Position numbers and translations under genes: made by a program. A stretch of DNA of 64,000 bases from CAVVGB01 sp963747715 (GTDB lineage: Bacteria > Actinomycetota > Thermoleophilia > Gaiellales > Gaiellaceae). The first letter of the stretch is position 1. Each line of letters starts with the position of its first letter. The notes below the pieces were generated by a model. That model did not search any database, was not told where the DNA came from, and worked only from the letters and a program-made list of their open reading frames with translations. Where the stretch lies: contig CAVVGB010000001.1 in assembly GCA_963747715.1 (NCBI GenBank), positions 186,001 through 250,000 on the forward strand, written 5' to 3'. Below, one piece after another: positions 41,770 through 55,499 of the stretch.

Positions 41770-41772
41770 CGC

Positions 41773-43686
41773 CTAGGAGCGCTTCGCTTCCTCGTCGATG
41801 ACCTCGTAGTCGGCCTCGTCGACGACCTCGTCGTCGCTCGGCGCCTCGCCGTTGCCCGCCGCCCCGGTCGGTGCGGCCTGGTCGGACTGCGCGCGCTGGT
41901 ACACGGCCTCGGCCAGCTTGTGCGCGGCCTCCATCAGCTGCTCCGTCTTCGTGCGAACGTCCGCTGCGTCGGAGCCGTCGAGCGCCGCGCGGAGGTCGGC
42001 GATGCGCGACTCGATCGTCGAGATCGTTTCCTCGTCGAGCGACTCGCGGTGCTCCTTGAGGCTTTTCTCGGTCGAGTAGACGAGCGTCTCCGCCTGGTTG
42101 CGCGCCTCCGCGACCTCGCGCATCTTGCGCGCCTCGTCGGCGTGCGTCTCGGCGTCGCGGACCATCCGCTCGACCTCTTCGTCCGAAAGGCCCGAGCCGG
42201 ACTCGATACGGATCTGCTGCTCGTTGCCAGTGCCCAAGTCCTTGGCCGAGACGTTGATGATGCGGTTCGCGTCGATGTCGAACGTGACCTCGATCTGCGG
42301 CATGCCGCGCGGCGCCGGGGGAATGCCGACGAGCTGGAACTTGCCGAGCGTCTTGTTGAACGCCGCCATCTCCGACTCGCCCTGGAGGACGTGGATCTCG
42401 ACCGACGGCTGGTTGTCCTCCGCCGTCGTGAAGGTCTCCGACTTCTTCGTCGGGATGGTGGTGTTGCGCTCGATCAGCCGCGTCATGACGCCGCCCTTCG
42501 TCTCGATGCCGAGCGACAGCGGGGTCACGTCGAGCAGGAGCACGTCCTTCACCTCGCCCTTGAGGACGCCGGCCTGAATGGCCGCGCCGACGGCGACGAC
42601 CTCGTCCGGGTTGACGCCCTTGTGCGGCTCCTTGCCGATCAGCTCCTTGACCTTGTCCTGGACGGCCGGCATGCGCGTCATGCCGCCGACGAGGATCACG
42701 TGGTCGATCTGGTCGGGCGTGAGGCCGGCGTCGCCGAGCGCCTGCTTGGTCGGCTCGACGACGCGCTCGAGCAGGTCGGCGGTGAGCTCGTTCAGCTTCG
42801 CGCGCGTGAGCTGGAGGTCGAGGTGCTTCGGGCCTTCCGGCGTCGCGGTGATGAAGGGCAGGTTGATCTGCGTCGCCTGCGTCGAGGAGAGCTCGATCTT
42901 CGCCTTCTCGGCCGCCTCGTACAGGCGCTGGAGCGCCATACGGTCGGCGGCGAGGTCGATGCCCTGGTCGCGCTTGAACTCGGCGACCATCCAGTCGACG
43001 ATCGCCTTGTCGAAGTTGTCGCCGCCGAGGTGGTTGTCGCCGTTGACGGCCTTCACCTCGAAGACGCCTTCGCCGAGGTCGAGGATCGACACGTCGAACG
43101 TGCCGCCGCCGAGGTCCCACACGAGGATCGTCTGGTCGGACTCCTTCTCGAGCCCGTACGCGAGCGACGCGGCGGTCGGCTCGCTGATGACGCGCAGGAC
43201 GTTGAGGCCGGCGATGCGGCCGGCGTCCCGCGTCGCCTCGATCTGCGGGTCGCTGAAGTAGGCCGGCACGGTGATGACCGCGTCGGTGACGGTGTCGCCG
43301 AGGTAGGCCTCGGCGTCCGTCTTCAGCTTCTGCAGGATCATCGCGGAGATCTCCGGCGGCGCGTACTCCTTGCCGCCCGCGTTGACACGCGCGTCGCCGT
43401 TCGGGCCCGCGACGACCTCGTAGGGGACGATCTTCATCTCCTCGGAGACCTCCGAGAACTTCCGTCCCATGAAGCGCTTGATCGAGAAGACCGTGTTCTG
43501 CGGGTTGGTGACCGACTGGCGCTTGGCCGGCGCCCCCACGAGGCGCTGGTCGTCCTTGGTGAAGGCGACGACCGACGGCGTCGTCCGGCCGCCTTCGGCG
43601 TTCGGAATGACCGTCGGCTCGCCGCCCTCGAGCACTGCCATGCACGAGTTCGTCGTGCCGAGGTCGATACCGATCGTCTTAGCCAT
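41773..43686 (-). CDS. dnaK: Chaperone DnaK (Hsp70)
   Basis: 637 aa with no frame break. Motifs: MAKTIGIDLGTTNSCMAVLE, the phosphate-1 loop; ILVWDLGGGTFDVSILDLGE; VILVGGMTRMPAVQDKVKEL; and the linker plus substrate domain DVLLLDVTPLSLGIETKGGV. The acidic C-terminus (PSDDEVVDEADYEVIDEEAK) is typical. It is the first gene of the chaperone operon. A strong GGAGG lies ten bases upstream of the ATG. Confidence 0.96.
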   Translation of the reverse strand: MAKTIGIDLGTTNSCMAVLEGGEPTVIPNAEGGRTTPSVVAFTKDDQRLVGAPAKRQSVTNPQNTVFSIKRFMGRKFSEVSEEMKIVPYEVVAGPNGDARVNAGGKEYAPPEISAMILQKLKTDAEAYLGDTVTDAVITVPAYFSDPQIEATRDAGRIAGLNVLRVISEPTAASLAYGLEKESDQTILVWDLGGGTFDVSILDLGEGVFEVKAVNGDNHLGGDNFDKAIVDWMVAEFKRDQGIDLAADRMALQRLYEAAEKAKIELSSTQATQINLPFITATPEGPKHLDLQLTRAKLNELTADLLERVVEPTKQALGDAGLTPDQIDHVILVGGMTRMPAVQDKVKELIGKEPHKGVNPDEVVAVGAAIQAGVLKGEVKDVLLLDVTPLSLGIETKGGVMTRLIERNTTIPTKKSETFTTAEDNQPSVEIHVLQGESEMAAFNKTLGKFQLVGIPPAPRGMPQIEVTFDIDANRIINVSAKDLGTGNEQQIRIESGSGLSDEEVERMVRDAETHADEARKMREVAEARNQAETLVYSTEKSLKEHRESLDEETISTIESRIADLRAALDGSDAADVRTKTEQLMEAAHKLAEAVYQRAQSDQAAPTGAAGNGEAPSDDEVVDEADYEVIDEEAKRS

Positions 43687-43772
43687 GCTTGAGCTTCCTC
43701 CGTATGTCGAAGATCCGGGCTGAGAAAATCTAAGTCTGGCTATATCATATCCGGCCGAGACCGCTTTGGCCA
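43687..43772 (-). promoter_or_regulatory. Candidate promoter of the dnaK operon
   Basis: On the minus strand a TATGAT (43,744-43,749) lies 58 bases before the dnaK ATG. TGGCCA is 17 bases further upstream, as a four-of-six match to a -35 box, inside the end of the eamA gene. A ribosome site cggaggaagc follows. An HspR-type inverted repeat (CTTGAGT-n7-ACTCAAG) is not present; only a half-like ctcaag lies beside the ATG. Confidence 0.4.
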
Positions 43773-44622
43773 GTGCCGGCGCCAGTCCAAGAGCGCGGGC
43801 TCGGCCACGAGCATCCCGGCCAGGATCCCCAGGGCGCCGAGCCAGGCGGCCGGCTCGAGGCGGTCGCCGGCGAGCAGGTAGCCGAACAGCGCGGCGAAGA
43901 CAGGCTCCATCGTGATGACGAGCGCGGCCTTCGTGGCGGTTGTCTTGCTCTGCGCCCAGCGTCTGGATGACGAACCCGAGCGCGCTCGCGAAGATCCCCG
44001 TGACGAGGATCGCGCCCCAGACCGTCCAGCCGCTGGGCGTCTCCCAGGTCTCCACGGAAAAGCCGATCACGGTGAACGCCGCGAAGGCGAGCACCATCTG
44101 GAGGAGGGTGAGCGCGGCGACGTCGTAGCGCGGCGCGAAGCGGCTCGTGAAGACGATGTGGAGCGCGAAGGCGCACGCGCCTCCGAAGAGCAGGAGCGAC
44201 GCCGTCAGCGACCCCACTTCGACTCCGGACAGGAGCGCGAGGCCCGCGGTCGCAAGACCGGTTCCGATCCACCCGCCCACGCCGATGCGGTCGCGAAAGA
44301 TGAGCGCCGCGAAGACGGCGTGGAGCGGGACGAAGAGGCCCGTGATGAAGCCCGTGCTCGTGACGGACGCTTTGGAGAGCCCGAAGGTCTGCAGCGCGTA
44401 GCCCGTTGCGAGGAAGACGCCGAGCAGGAGGCCCGCCGCGATACCGCGGCGGTCGAGCCTGCGCACTCGCGTGGCGAACGGAATCCCCAGGGTGGCCGTC
44501 GAGACGGCGAAGCGCCACGCCAGGAAGAGGAAGATGGGATAGAGCGCCACCGCGTCCTTGACCTGGACGAACGTCACGCCCCAGACCGCGGTCATCAGGA
44601 GGAGCGCGAACGTCGGCGGCAC
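43740..44622 (-). CDS. EamA/DMT-family transporter, one frameshift
   Basis: A ten-helix drug/metabolite-type transporter of about 293 aa. It begins with LLLMTAVWGVTFVQVKDAVA, has the tandem EamA repeat layout, and its second half includes WGAILVTGIFASALGFVIQT. A +1 insertion near 43,945 breaks the frame before the last two helices (restored: TMEPVFAALFGYLLAGDRLE, PAAWLGALGILAGMLVAEPA). The motif EPVFAALFGYLLAGDRL is typical of EamA second repeats. Substrate unknown. It ends inside the presumed dnaK promoter. Confidence 0.85.
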
Positions 44623-44660
44623 GCGCGGGAGGCTACTGCCCTAAACGGTCACGACGGCCC

Positions 44661-44690
44661 AAAAAGGAAGGCGCCCGGTGGGCGCCTTCC
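44661..44690 (-). terminator. Rho-independent terminator of csbD
   Basis: A perfect 11-bp stem, ggaaggcgccc with gggcgccttcc, and a 3-base loop. On the minus strand it is followed by TTTTT. It starts two bases after the csbD stop codon. Confidence 0.85.
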
Positions 44691-44691
44691 G

Positions 44692-44877
44692 TCAAACGTT
44701 GAGGGTTGGTCGGAGCGTGAATGCGTCACGAACCTCCTCTTTGCCTTCTTCCCACTTCTCCTTGCCTTCGCCGACCTTCTCCTGCATCTGGCCCTGCTTC
44801 TCGCGGACCTCGTCGTCGGTCAGCTTGCCTTCCTGCTCCTTCATGGTGCCTTCGATCTTGTCACGCTCACCAGCCAC
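44692..44877 (-). CDS. CsbD-like stress protein
   Basis: A 61-residue hydrophilic protein: VAGERDKIEGTMKEQEGKLT, DDEVREKQGQMQEKVGEGKE, then KWEEGKEEVRDAF. This is the CsbD family pattern of KxxGxxKExxGKLTDD. CsbD genes are general-stress-induced in Bacillus; the activity is unknown. GTG start with a very strong gaaggaggg ribosome site. A perfect terminator follows the stop, so it is monocistronic and probably highly expressed. Confidence 0.85.
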   Translation of the reverse strand: MAGERDKIEGTMKEQEGKLTDDEVREKQGQMQEKVGEGKEKWEEGKEEVRDAFTLRPTLNV

Positions 44878-44954
44878 GTGGACCCTCCTTCGTCTTTGGA
44901 ACCCTGTGGTACCCGGCAAAAGGGTCCGAAAACCCCTGGGCTACCCTTAGGCCG

Positions 44955-45720
44955 ATGCCTCTCGACCGCCTGGGAAGACCGCTTCGAGACCTGCGCATTC
45001 GGTCACGGACCGCTGTACCTTCCGCTGCACCTACTGCATGCCGAAGGAGATTTTCGGGCGCGATTACGTGTTCCTCGCTCGTGACGAACTGCTCAGCTTC
45101 GAGGAGATCACGCGCCTCACGCGCGTCTTCGTGAGGCTCGGCGTACGCAAGGTACGCCTCACCGGAGGCGAGCCCACGCTGCGTCGCGACTTCGACAAGC
45201 TCGTCGGCATGCTCGCCGATCGATCGGCCTCGAAGACATCGCCATGACCACCAACGGCTCGCTGCTACCCTCGACAAGGCAAGGCGCTCAAGGCCGCCGG
45301 CCTCGACCGGGCCACGCTCAGCCTCGACTCCCTCGACGAAGCGACCTTCCAGTCGATGAACGACGTCGGCTTCCCCGTCGCCAAGGTTCTCGAAGCCATC
45401 GACAACGCCGCCGACCGCCGGCCTGACGCCGTAAAGATCGACATGGTCGTCAAGCGCGGCGTCAACGACCACGACATCGTCCCGATGGCGCGCCACTTCC
45501 GCGGCAGCGGGCACATCCTGCGCTTCATCGAGTACATGGACGTCGGCACCACCAACGGCTGGCGCCTCGACGACATGGTCTCTGCGAAGGAGATTCTCGA
45601 CACCCTGCAGCGCGAGTGGCCACTTGAGCCGGTAGACCCGAACTACTTCGGCGAGGTCGCTGAGCGCTATCGCTACCAGGACGAGGCAGGGCGAGGTCGG
45701 CATCATCGCCTCGGTCACCA
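44955..45720 (+). CDS. moaA: GTP 3',8-cyclase MoaA, 5' part only, several indels, cut by junction
   Basis: The radical SAM enzyme of molybdenum cofactor synthesis. MPLDRLGRPLRDLRI is followed, after a lost base near 45,006, by VTDRCTFRCTYCMPKEIFGR with the CxxxCxxC cluster. VRLTGGEPTLRRDFDKLVGM, TLSLDSLDEATFQSMNDVGF, VKIDMVVKRGVNDHDIVPMA, ILRFIEYMDVGTTNGWRLDD and GEVGIIASVT follow. There the homology stops: MoaA should continue into a second CxxC-type cluster, but the sequence changes to something unrelated on the plus strand. At least five indels occur in 750 bases. It is truncated by the join near 45,720, not a complete gene. Confidence 0.85.
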
Positions 45721-45740
45721 CCCAGACCTTCTGCGTCACC
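45690..45740. other. Probable chimeric junction between two genomes
   Basis: MoaA homology on the plus strand ends after the codons for ASVT. From here on, a conserved-looking membrane protein begins to read on the minus strand. Both genes are cut at the same place. Style of intergenic DNA, gene families and indel density all change across it. Confidence 0.7.
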
Positions 45741-46316
45741 GTCGCGGCCCACAGCTTGTCGCGCGCGGCGCCGAACGGATACTTGTACCAGGGCGTCTGG
45801 TGCAGGAACGCCGCGTATTCGGCCGCCTGCGCCGCGACCACCTGATCCTGCGGCGTCTTCTCCGGCCCGCGCAGCCACGCGAACATCCGCCCGGCGGTTT
45901 CTTCGTAGGCCGCCTTGAGCGCCATTTCGATCGTGAACGACACGCCGATCACGTAGATGGTCTGGCGCGTGGCCGCGTCGGCGCCGCCGTGGTTCTGGGC
46001 GGCCTCGTTCAGCGGGCAGTACGCATTCCAGAACCCGGCGACCGCGGAGGCATAGTCGAACGCGTGCTCGTCGCCGGCGCGCAGCGTCTCGGCCAGGCCC
46101 TCGTAGGCGTAGACGATGTGCCACTCGGGGTAGGTGAGATACGAATTGGCCTCTGCTCGCTGGTAGGCCGGGTCGGTGATGATCGGCCGGTACGGGTCCG
46201 CAGGACTCGCGCCCGTGCACGTCAGCTCCACGTACGCGATCGGCGCCGTCAGCACCGCCACCAGCGGGATCAGCGCGGCCACCGGCCACCTGAGCGATGC
46301 GCCACAGGCGGCTCAT
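45735..46316 (-). CDS. Unknown membrane-anchored protein, N-terminal part, cut by junction
   Basis: About 195 residues remain. It begins MSRLWRIAQV, then, after a +1 insertion near 46,285, a helix AALIPLVAVLTAPIAYVELT. The outer part is distinctive: PYRPIITDPAYQRAEANSYL, TYPEWHIVYAYEGLAETLRA, and ATRQTIYVIGVSFTIEMALK, a possible second hydrophobic segment. I do not recognise a named family. The even tract of conserved aromatic residues and lack of cysteines argue against an enzyme I know. The ATG overlaps the end of the DUF4383 gene, so they form an operon. Confidence 0.6.
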
Positions 46317-46726
46317 GACGGCCTGGGGCCGGTCCAGGAAGAGCGACGCCAGCAGCCCGAATCCACCGAGGCCGATGTGAGGGGTGTTCGCGAGGATCTT
46401 GAACGACAGCGGCAGATCCTGGATGCCGTAGTGCACGATGCCGAGGTCGAGATAGCCGGAGCCGACGAAGAGTCCCATCACGCCGTCGACGAAATACAGC
46501 AGGCCGAAGTAGCGGAGGAACAGCTTCGACGCGCGGTGGGACGTCGCAGGCGGCATGCCGCCGCCCACGAGGCCGAGACCACGTGCAGCGCGTCGTCGAA
46601 GATGTCCAGGGCAAAGACGCCGAAGGAGCGGCCCTTGCTCGTCGGTCAGCCCCGGCACGTAGTTCAGGGCCGCGGCGCGGCCAGCACCATCGTGTAGCCC
46701 ACCGCGATCCAGCGCAACAGCGTCAT
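46313..46726 (-). CDS. DUF4383-like membrane protein, frameshifted
   Basis: About 137 residues with four helices. It reads TLLRWIAVGYTMVLAA, LTDEQG, RSFGVFALDIFDDALHVVSA, then SHRASKLFLRYFGLLYFVDG, VMGLFVGSGYLDLGIVHYGI, and NTPHIGLGGFGLLASLFLD. The pattern FGLLYFVDGVMGLF with NTPHIGLG is the DUF4383 signature. At least three indels lie in its first half. Function unknown. It has a gaggag ribosome site at the ATG and is coupled to the next membrane gene. Confidence 0.68.
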
Positions 46727-46738
46727 CTGCTCCTCACC

Positions 46739-48243
46739 TCACAGCTTCGACAGGTAGTTGTGCCACAGCCCGTTGCGGAACGTCAGTGACGGGTCGGTCT
46801 CGCGTTTCACCTGGAGGAACTCCGCGACTCGCGGATAGCCCTGCTGGAACTGCGCCACGCTGGCGTGCGGGCGGTAGGGCAGGTAGTAGGTGCCGCCGAT
46901 CGCCAGCACGCCGTCGATCAGGCGCGCCGTCATGCGCGCCATGTCCGCTTCGCCCGCATCGTCTTCTCCTGGCTGAAGAGCATCACCGCCGCGATCCGCG
47001 GCTCCGTCGCGTAGGCCAGCACGCTGTCCCGGTCGGTGTCCACGAAGCGCAGCGTGATGTTCAGCAGCTCCTGGAACGAGGACGGGATGACCTCCTGGCA
47101 GACGGCGACGAACTCGGCGAATCGCTCCGGCGAGACGAAATACTCGTGCAGGATGTCGGTGCGCAGCGGATCGCGATCGTCGAGCGTGACCACCGGCTCG
47201 TTCAACAGGTGTTGCGTGTGGTCGTCCCGGCGTTGACGATGCGGTTGACGTCGGTCTCGATCCGCCAGCGCAGCGTCTTCCAGCGGTCGGACTCGACCTG
47301 CTGACGGAACAGGTCGCGCGACCGCCGGCTGACGAAGCCCGAGCCGGTCGCGGCCGGGATCGCCGACTGATCGCCGCCGGCTTGTAGGTGATGAGCAGGG
47401 CTTCGGTGAAGAAGCCGTCGATCGACACGTTCATGCGCCCGTAGGCCAGGTCGATGCCGGCATCGCGGCGCAGCGTCCGCTCGAACGCGAGGCCGAAGTC
47501 CCGCGCCGGCATCACCTCGAACGCCGGATCGAGGTTACGGTTCGGCACGCGCCTCCATCTCGAGCTCGGTGATCAGCCCGATCAGGCCGTAGCCGCCCAT
47601 CGCTGCCGCGAACAGCCGCGGGTTCTCGGTGCGCGAGCACGTCACGTGCTCGCCGCTGGCGAGCAGCATCTTCACTGAGCGCGCCGTAGTGCCGCCGCCG
47701 CTGAACGTCACCGGCCAGCCGTGGGCGTTGACGCTGAAGGTCGAGGCGACGCCGAAGTCGTTGTTGGATTGCATCACCTTCGGCGACAGCCCCAGCCGGT
47801 CGAGCGCCGAGATGACCTTGCTCCAGCGCATGCCGGCGGCGACGCGATAGGTGGCCGCCCCGGTGATCGACCTCGATCCAGTCCTGGTCCAGGGTCAGGG
47901 CGAGGCCGTTCGGCTCGAGGCTTTGACCGCCCATCGAATGGCGGGCGGCGTGGGCGACCACGGACTGCCCGGCGCCCTGCGCCTGTTTCAGCTCGAGGCG
48001 GAGACGGCCCAGCAGTGCCTCGCCCGGGTTGTCGCGGAGGACGGCGTGACGTGCCACGCGCGTCGGCGCCAGTTCGCTGGCGTCGTTCATTACCAGGCCG
48101 CCGGCGCGGCCGGCAGTTGCCGGAGCGGGGAAGGGCCGTCCCGGGGTGGCCTGAGGCTCGTACAGCGCTCGGGCGGCCCAAGCGCCGGCCACGGCACCGC
48201 CACCGAACAGCAAGCTCCGACGAGTGACCTTGCCGGCAGTCAC
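46739..48243 (-). CDS. Tat-type FAD-linked oxidase (PCMH/ALO-like), many frameshifts
   Basis: A secreted flavoprotein of about 495 aa. The N-terminus TRRSLLFGGGAVAGAWAARA is a twin-arginine-like signal. The FAD domain shows VVAHAARHSMGGQSLEPNGL, then GVASTFSVNAHGWPVTFSGG, EHVTCSRTENPRLFAAAMGG and YGLIGLITELEMEAR. The C-terminal part resembles D-arabinono-lactone-oxidase-type substrate domains (EYFVSPERFAEFVAVCQEVI). No covalent-FAD histidine in the first motif can be confirmed. Indels occur near 46,955, 47,215, 47,365, 47,545 and 47,865. GTG start. Substrate unknown. Confidence 0.72.
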
Positions 48244-48257
48244 AGGCGGGAGAGTGT

Positions 48258-48401
48258 GGCATGAAGGGAAGAGCAAGGCCAAAGGCCGAAAGGCCAAAGG
48301 CAAGGGCAAAAGAAAAAGGGCCGGCGGTCTCTCGACCGCCGGCCCTCAGTTCCGGTTCTAGCCCGGAGCCCGAAGCCTGGAGCCTGGAGCCCCGAGCCGC
48401 C
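48258..48401. repeat. Degenerate 7-nt repeats and low-complexity spacer
   Basis: Two tracts: aaggccaaaggc-like units (48,277-48,310) and cccggagcccgaagcctgga-like heptads (48,362-48,400). Between them a hairpin, ggccggcggtc and gaccgccggcc (48,319-48,346), could end transcription from either side. Confidence 0.55.
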
Positions 48402-50501
48402 CTAGACGACGTCCTTGTGCGTGACCGGCTGGACGCCTTCCTTCTTGCGCGGCCCGCCGAGGCCCTGGATCTGGATCGTCGGCTGCTCCTTGAGCACCTG
48501 CTGGCGATAGAGCCGCTCCATCTCCATGTGGTGCCGGATCTCCTCGGGCGTCATCTGCGACTTCTTGCGCGCGGCCAGCTTCTCTTCGCGCGCGTTCTTG
48601 GCCACGCCCATGTCTTCGAGGTCGGTCTGCGCGCCGGCGGCCACGGCCTCGGCGTTCAGCACCATCGAGTGGTCCTTGCTGTCCAGCGGCACGTTCTTGT
48701 TGCCGGCGAAGATCTCGTGGCGGCCGTGGTCCTCGTACCACTTGGTGAGGTTGGCCGTCATGTGCATCTTCTCGAGGATGTTCCGCCAGCCGATGCCGGT
48801 GTTGTAGGCGCAGAAGGAGATCTCGCCCTGCTGCGTGCCGTAGGGGATGATGCACATCTCCGTGCGGCGGAAGTCGTAGTTGAAGAGGTCCTGGAACCAC
48901 ATCCCGGCGATGAACAGGAAGTTCCAGCGGTCGGCGCGGCGCTTCTCGATGTCGGTCATCGTGCGGTCGCCGCGTCACCTTGCCGTAGTTCTTGCCGGTG
49001 GCGCCGAAGGTCTTGTCGAACTTCTTCAGCAGGTCGGCGAGGCGGAAGTGCGTCGGCGCCTTGAACGAGTCGTAGTTGCGCATCAGCGCCAGCGCCATCC
49101 CGGCGACCGACAGGAACTTGCCGCGCGCGGCGTCGTTGACCTGGGCGACGTCCTTGGCCAGCTGCTCGGCCTTGAGGAACGCCGTCACCGGCACGGCTTC
49201 CTTGGTTTCCTTGTCGATCATCATGGCCATGCCGATGCCGCAGTTCGGGTGGCAGCCGCAGGTCAGCTGCCCCCACTCGCGATCGGGCCCGTGCACGACG
49301 TCGGCCCAGTCGGTGAAGGTGGACATGAACGAGATCGGGAACCAGTCGCGGATCGGCTCGCCGATGCCGGTCTGGTTCTTCACGTCGTGGGCGAGGTGCG
49401 ACAGCGTGTAGCGCTGCGCGGCGCGGCGCTCCGGCGTGATCTCTTCGTCGCGGCCGGTGAACGACACCGGCTGGAACGACAGGAAGTTGATGCGCTTCGG
49501 GTTGTCGAGCGCGAACTCGATGACGCGGCCCACCTGCTCGTTGTTGACGCCGTTGACGATGGTGATGACCGGGCACGATGTCCACGCCGGCCTGGTGCAG
49601 GTTCTCGATCGCGCGCAGCTTGACGTCGAACAGGTTGCCGACGCGGCGGTGCGAGTTGGCGGCGTTGCCGATGCCGTCGAACTGCAGGTAGGCGTAGCGC
49701 AGGCCCGCCTCGGCGGCGGCCTTGGCGAACTCGGGGCTCTTCGCGAACTCGATGCCGTTGGTGGCCGCCTGCACGCTGTTGTAGCCGACCTTGCGCGAGT
49801 AGCGGATGGCGTCGAGGAAGTACGGCGACATCGTCGGCTCGCCGCCCGAGAACTGCACCGACATCTGCCGGCGCGGCTTGATGGTGATGGCGTTGTCGAG
49901 CACCTGCTTGATGTCTTCCCAGCGACAGCTCGTGGACGAAGCCGACCTGGTTCGCATCCATGAAACACGGGTCGCACATCATGTTGCAGCGGTTGGTGAG
50001 GTCGACGGTGAGCACCGCGCCGCGGCCGTGCAGCACGGTGGAGGAGCCGTGGTTGTGCAGCTTCTCGTCGTTGTGGGCGCGGATGTCGCGGCCCGGGAAG
50101 ACCTCTTCGAGGTGCCTGAAGAAGGCCGGGTCGATGGCCATCACGTCTTCGAAGTGGCCATGGATGGGGCAGTCCTTGACCATCACGATGTGGCCGTCCT
50201 TCTCGAGGATGGTCGCCTTGATCTCGCCGACCTTCTCGTTGAGGAGGACGCTGACGTCCTTCTTGCCGTCGAGGATCGCCTGCCGCGCTTCGCGCGTGCA
50301 GTTCGGGCACAGCGAGTCGGTCTGCCGCGGCCAGCCCAGCTGGGGCTTGGTCTTCTCGTACGACTTGAGCAGGGGCTTGTCGGACCAGCGGGGGATGAAC
50401 GACGGGTTCTGGCGGATCTTGTTGGCCACCGAGAACACCTGCCAGGCGCCGTTGGCGGCCAGGGAAAGGCCCTTCTCGACGTACTTCATGGGCGCGTGCA
50501 T
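48402..50501 (-). CDS. Large radical SAM protein, MJ0619/tetraether-synthase-like group, frameshifted
   Basis: About 697 aa. The N-terminal domain has DSLCPNCTREARQAILDGKK and MVKDCPIHGHFEDVMAIDPA, the CxxC...CPxHG region seen in MJ0619-type radical SAM proteins. The radical SAM core has VDLTNRCNMMCDPCFMDANQ (CxxxCxxC) and MSVQFSGGEPTMSPYFLDAI. Later come CGCHPNCGIGMAMMIDKETK and, near residue 540, MCIIPYGTQQGEISFCAYNT, both cysteine-rich as in that group. Characterised relatives join lipid tails to make tetraether lipids; most are unassigned. A charged C-terminal tail of about 90 residues is extra. Indels near 48,967, 49,573 and 49,925. Confidence 0.75.
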
Positions 50502-50696
50502 GCCGGTCTACTCCTTGCGCCGGGCGACTTGCGGCCCCGCCGGCGCGTCCATGCGCTCGGCATTCGTGCCGAAACGCGCACAGGATAGCGGGAAAGTCCG
50601 CGATTTCGGCCGGATTTCCAGCGGACTGGCCGTTCCGGGGGCCGGATGGGCAGCAGGAGCGGCCGGCTGGCCGTTGCCCGGCCGTCACGCCGCGGC

Positions 50697-50762
50697 TCTA
50701 GGCTCTAGGCTTTGGGCCTGAGGCCTGCAGACCTGGAGCCTGGAGCCCGGAGCCGAGTCTGA
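50697..50762. repeat. Degenerate 7-nt repeat tract
   Basis: Units such as taggctc, taggctt, gcctgag, ggagcct, ggagccc and ggagccg follow each other with a period near seven. It lies in the gap between the divergent radical SAM gene and gltB. Confidence 0.6.
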
Positions 50763-50773
50763 GGCACATCCAT

Positions 50774-50848
50774 CTCATGCAGAGCATGGATTGCCTGCAG
50801 ATCATTGTATTTCCCTTATACACGTCACCTGACGAGAATGATCCGACC
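50774..50848 (+). promoter_or_regulatory. Candidate gltB promoter with inverted repeat
   Basis: An inverted repeat CATGC-aga-GCATG (50,776-50,788) precedes TTGCCT (50,791) and TTATAC (50,816), 19 bases apart, which could be weak -35 and -10 boxes. The stretch is AT-richer than its surroundings. The gltB ATG is at 50,849. Confidence 0.35.
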
Positions 50849-55463
<4,615 letters not shown>

Positions 55464-55499
55464 CGGCCATCCGGCGCAGGGCCGCCGCGAGTCCCGCGC

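Noticed and set aside
43687..43740. HspR operator (HAIR) before dnaK
   Set aside because: Only ctcaag beside the start codon fits; the second arm is missing.
48402..48959. Separate gene for the C-terminal part of the radical SAM protein
   Set aside because: The block with FCAYNTG is the normal C-terminal part of this protein group, and a single +1 insertion near 48,967 joins the two frames.
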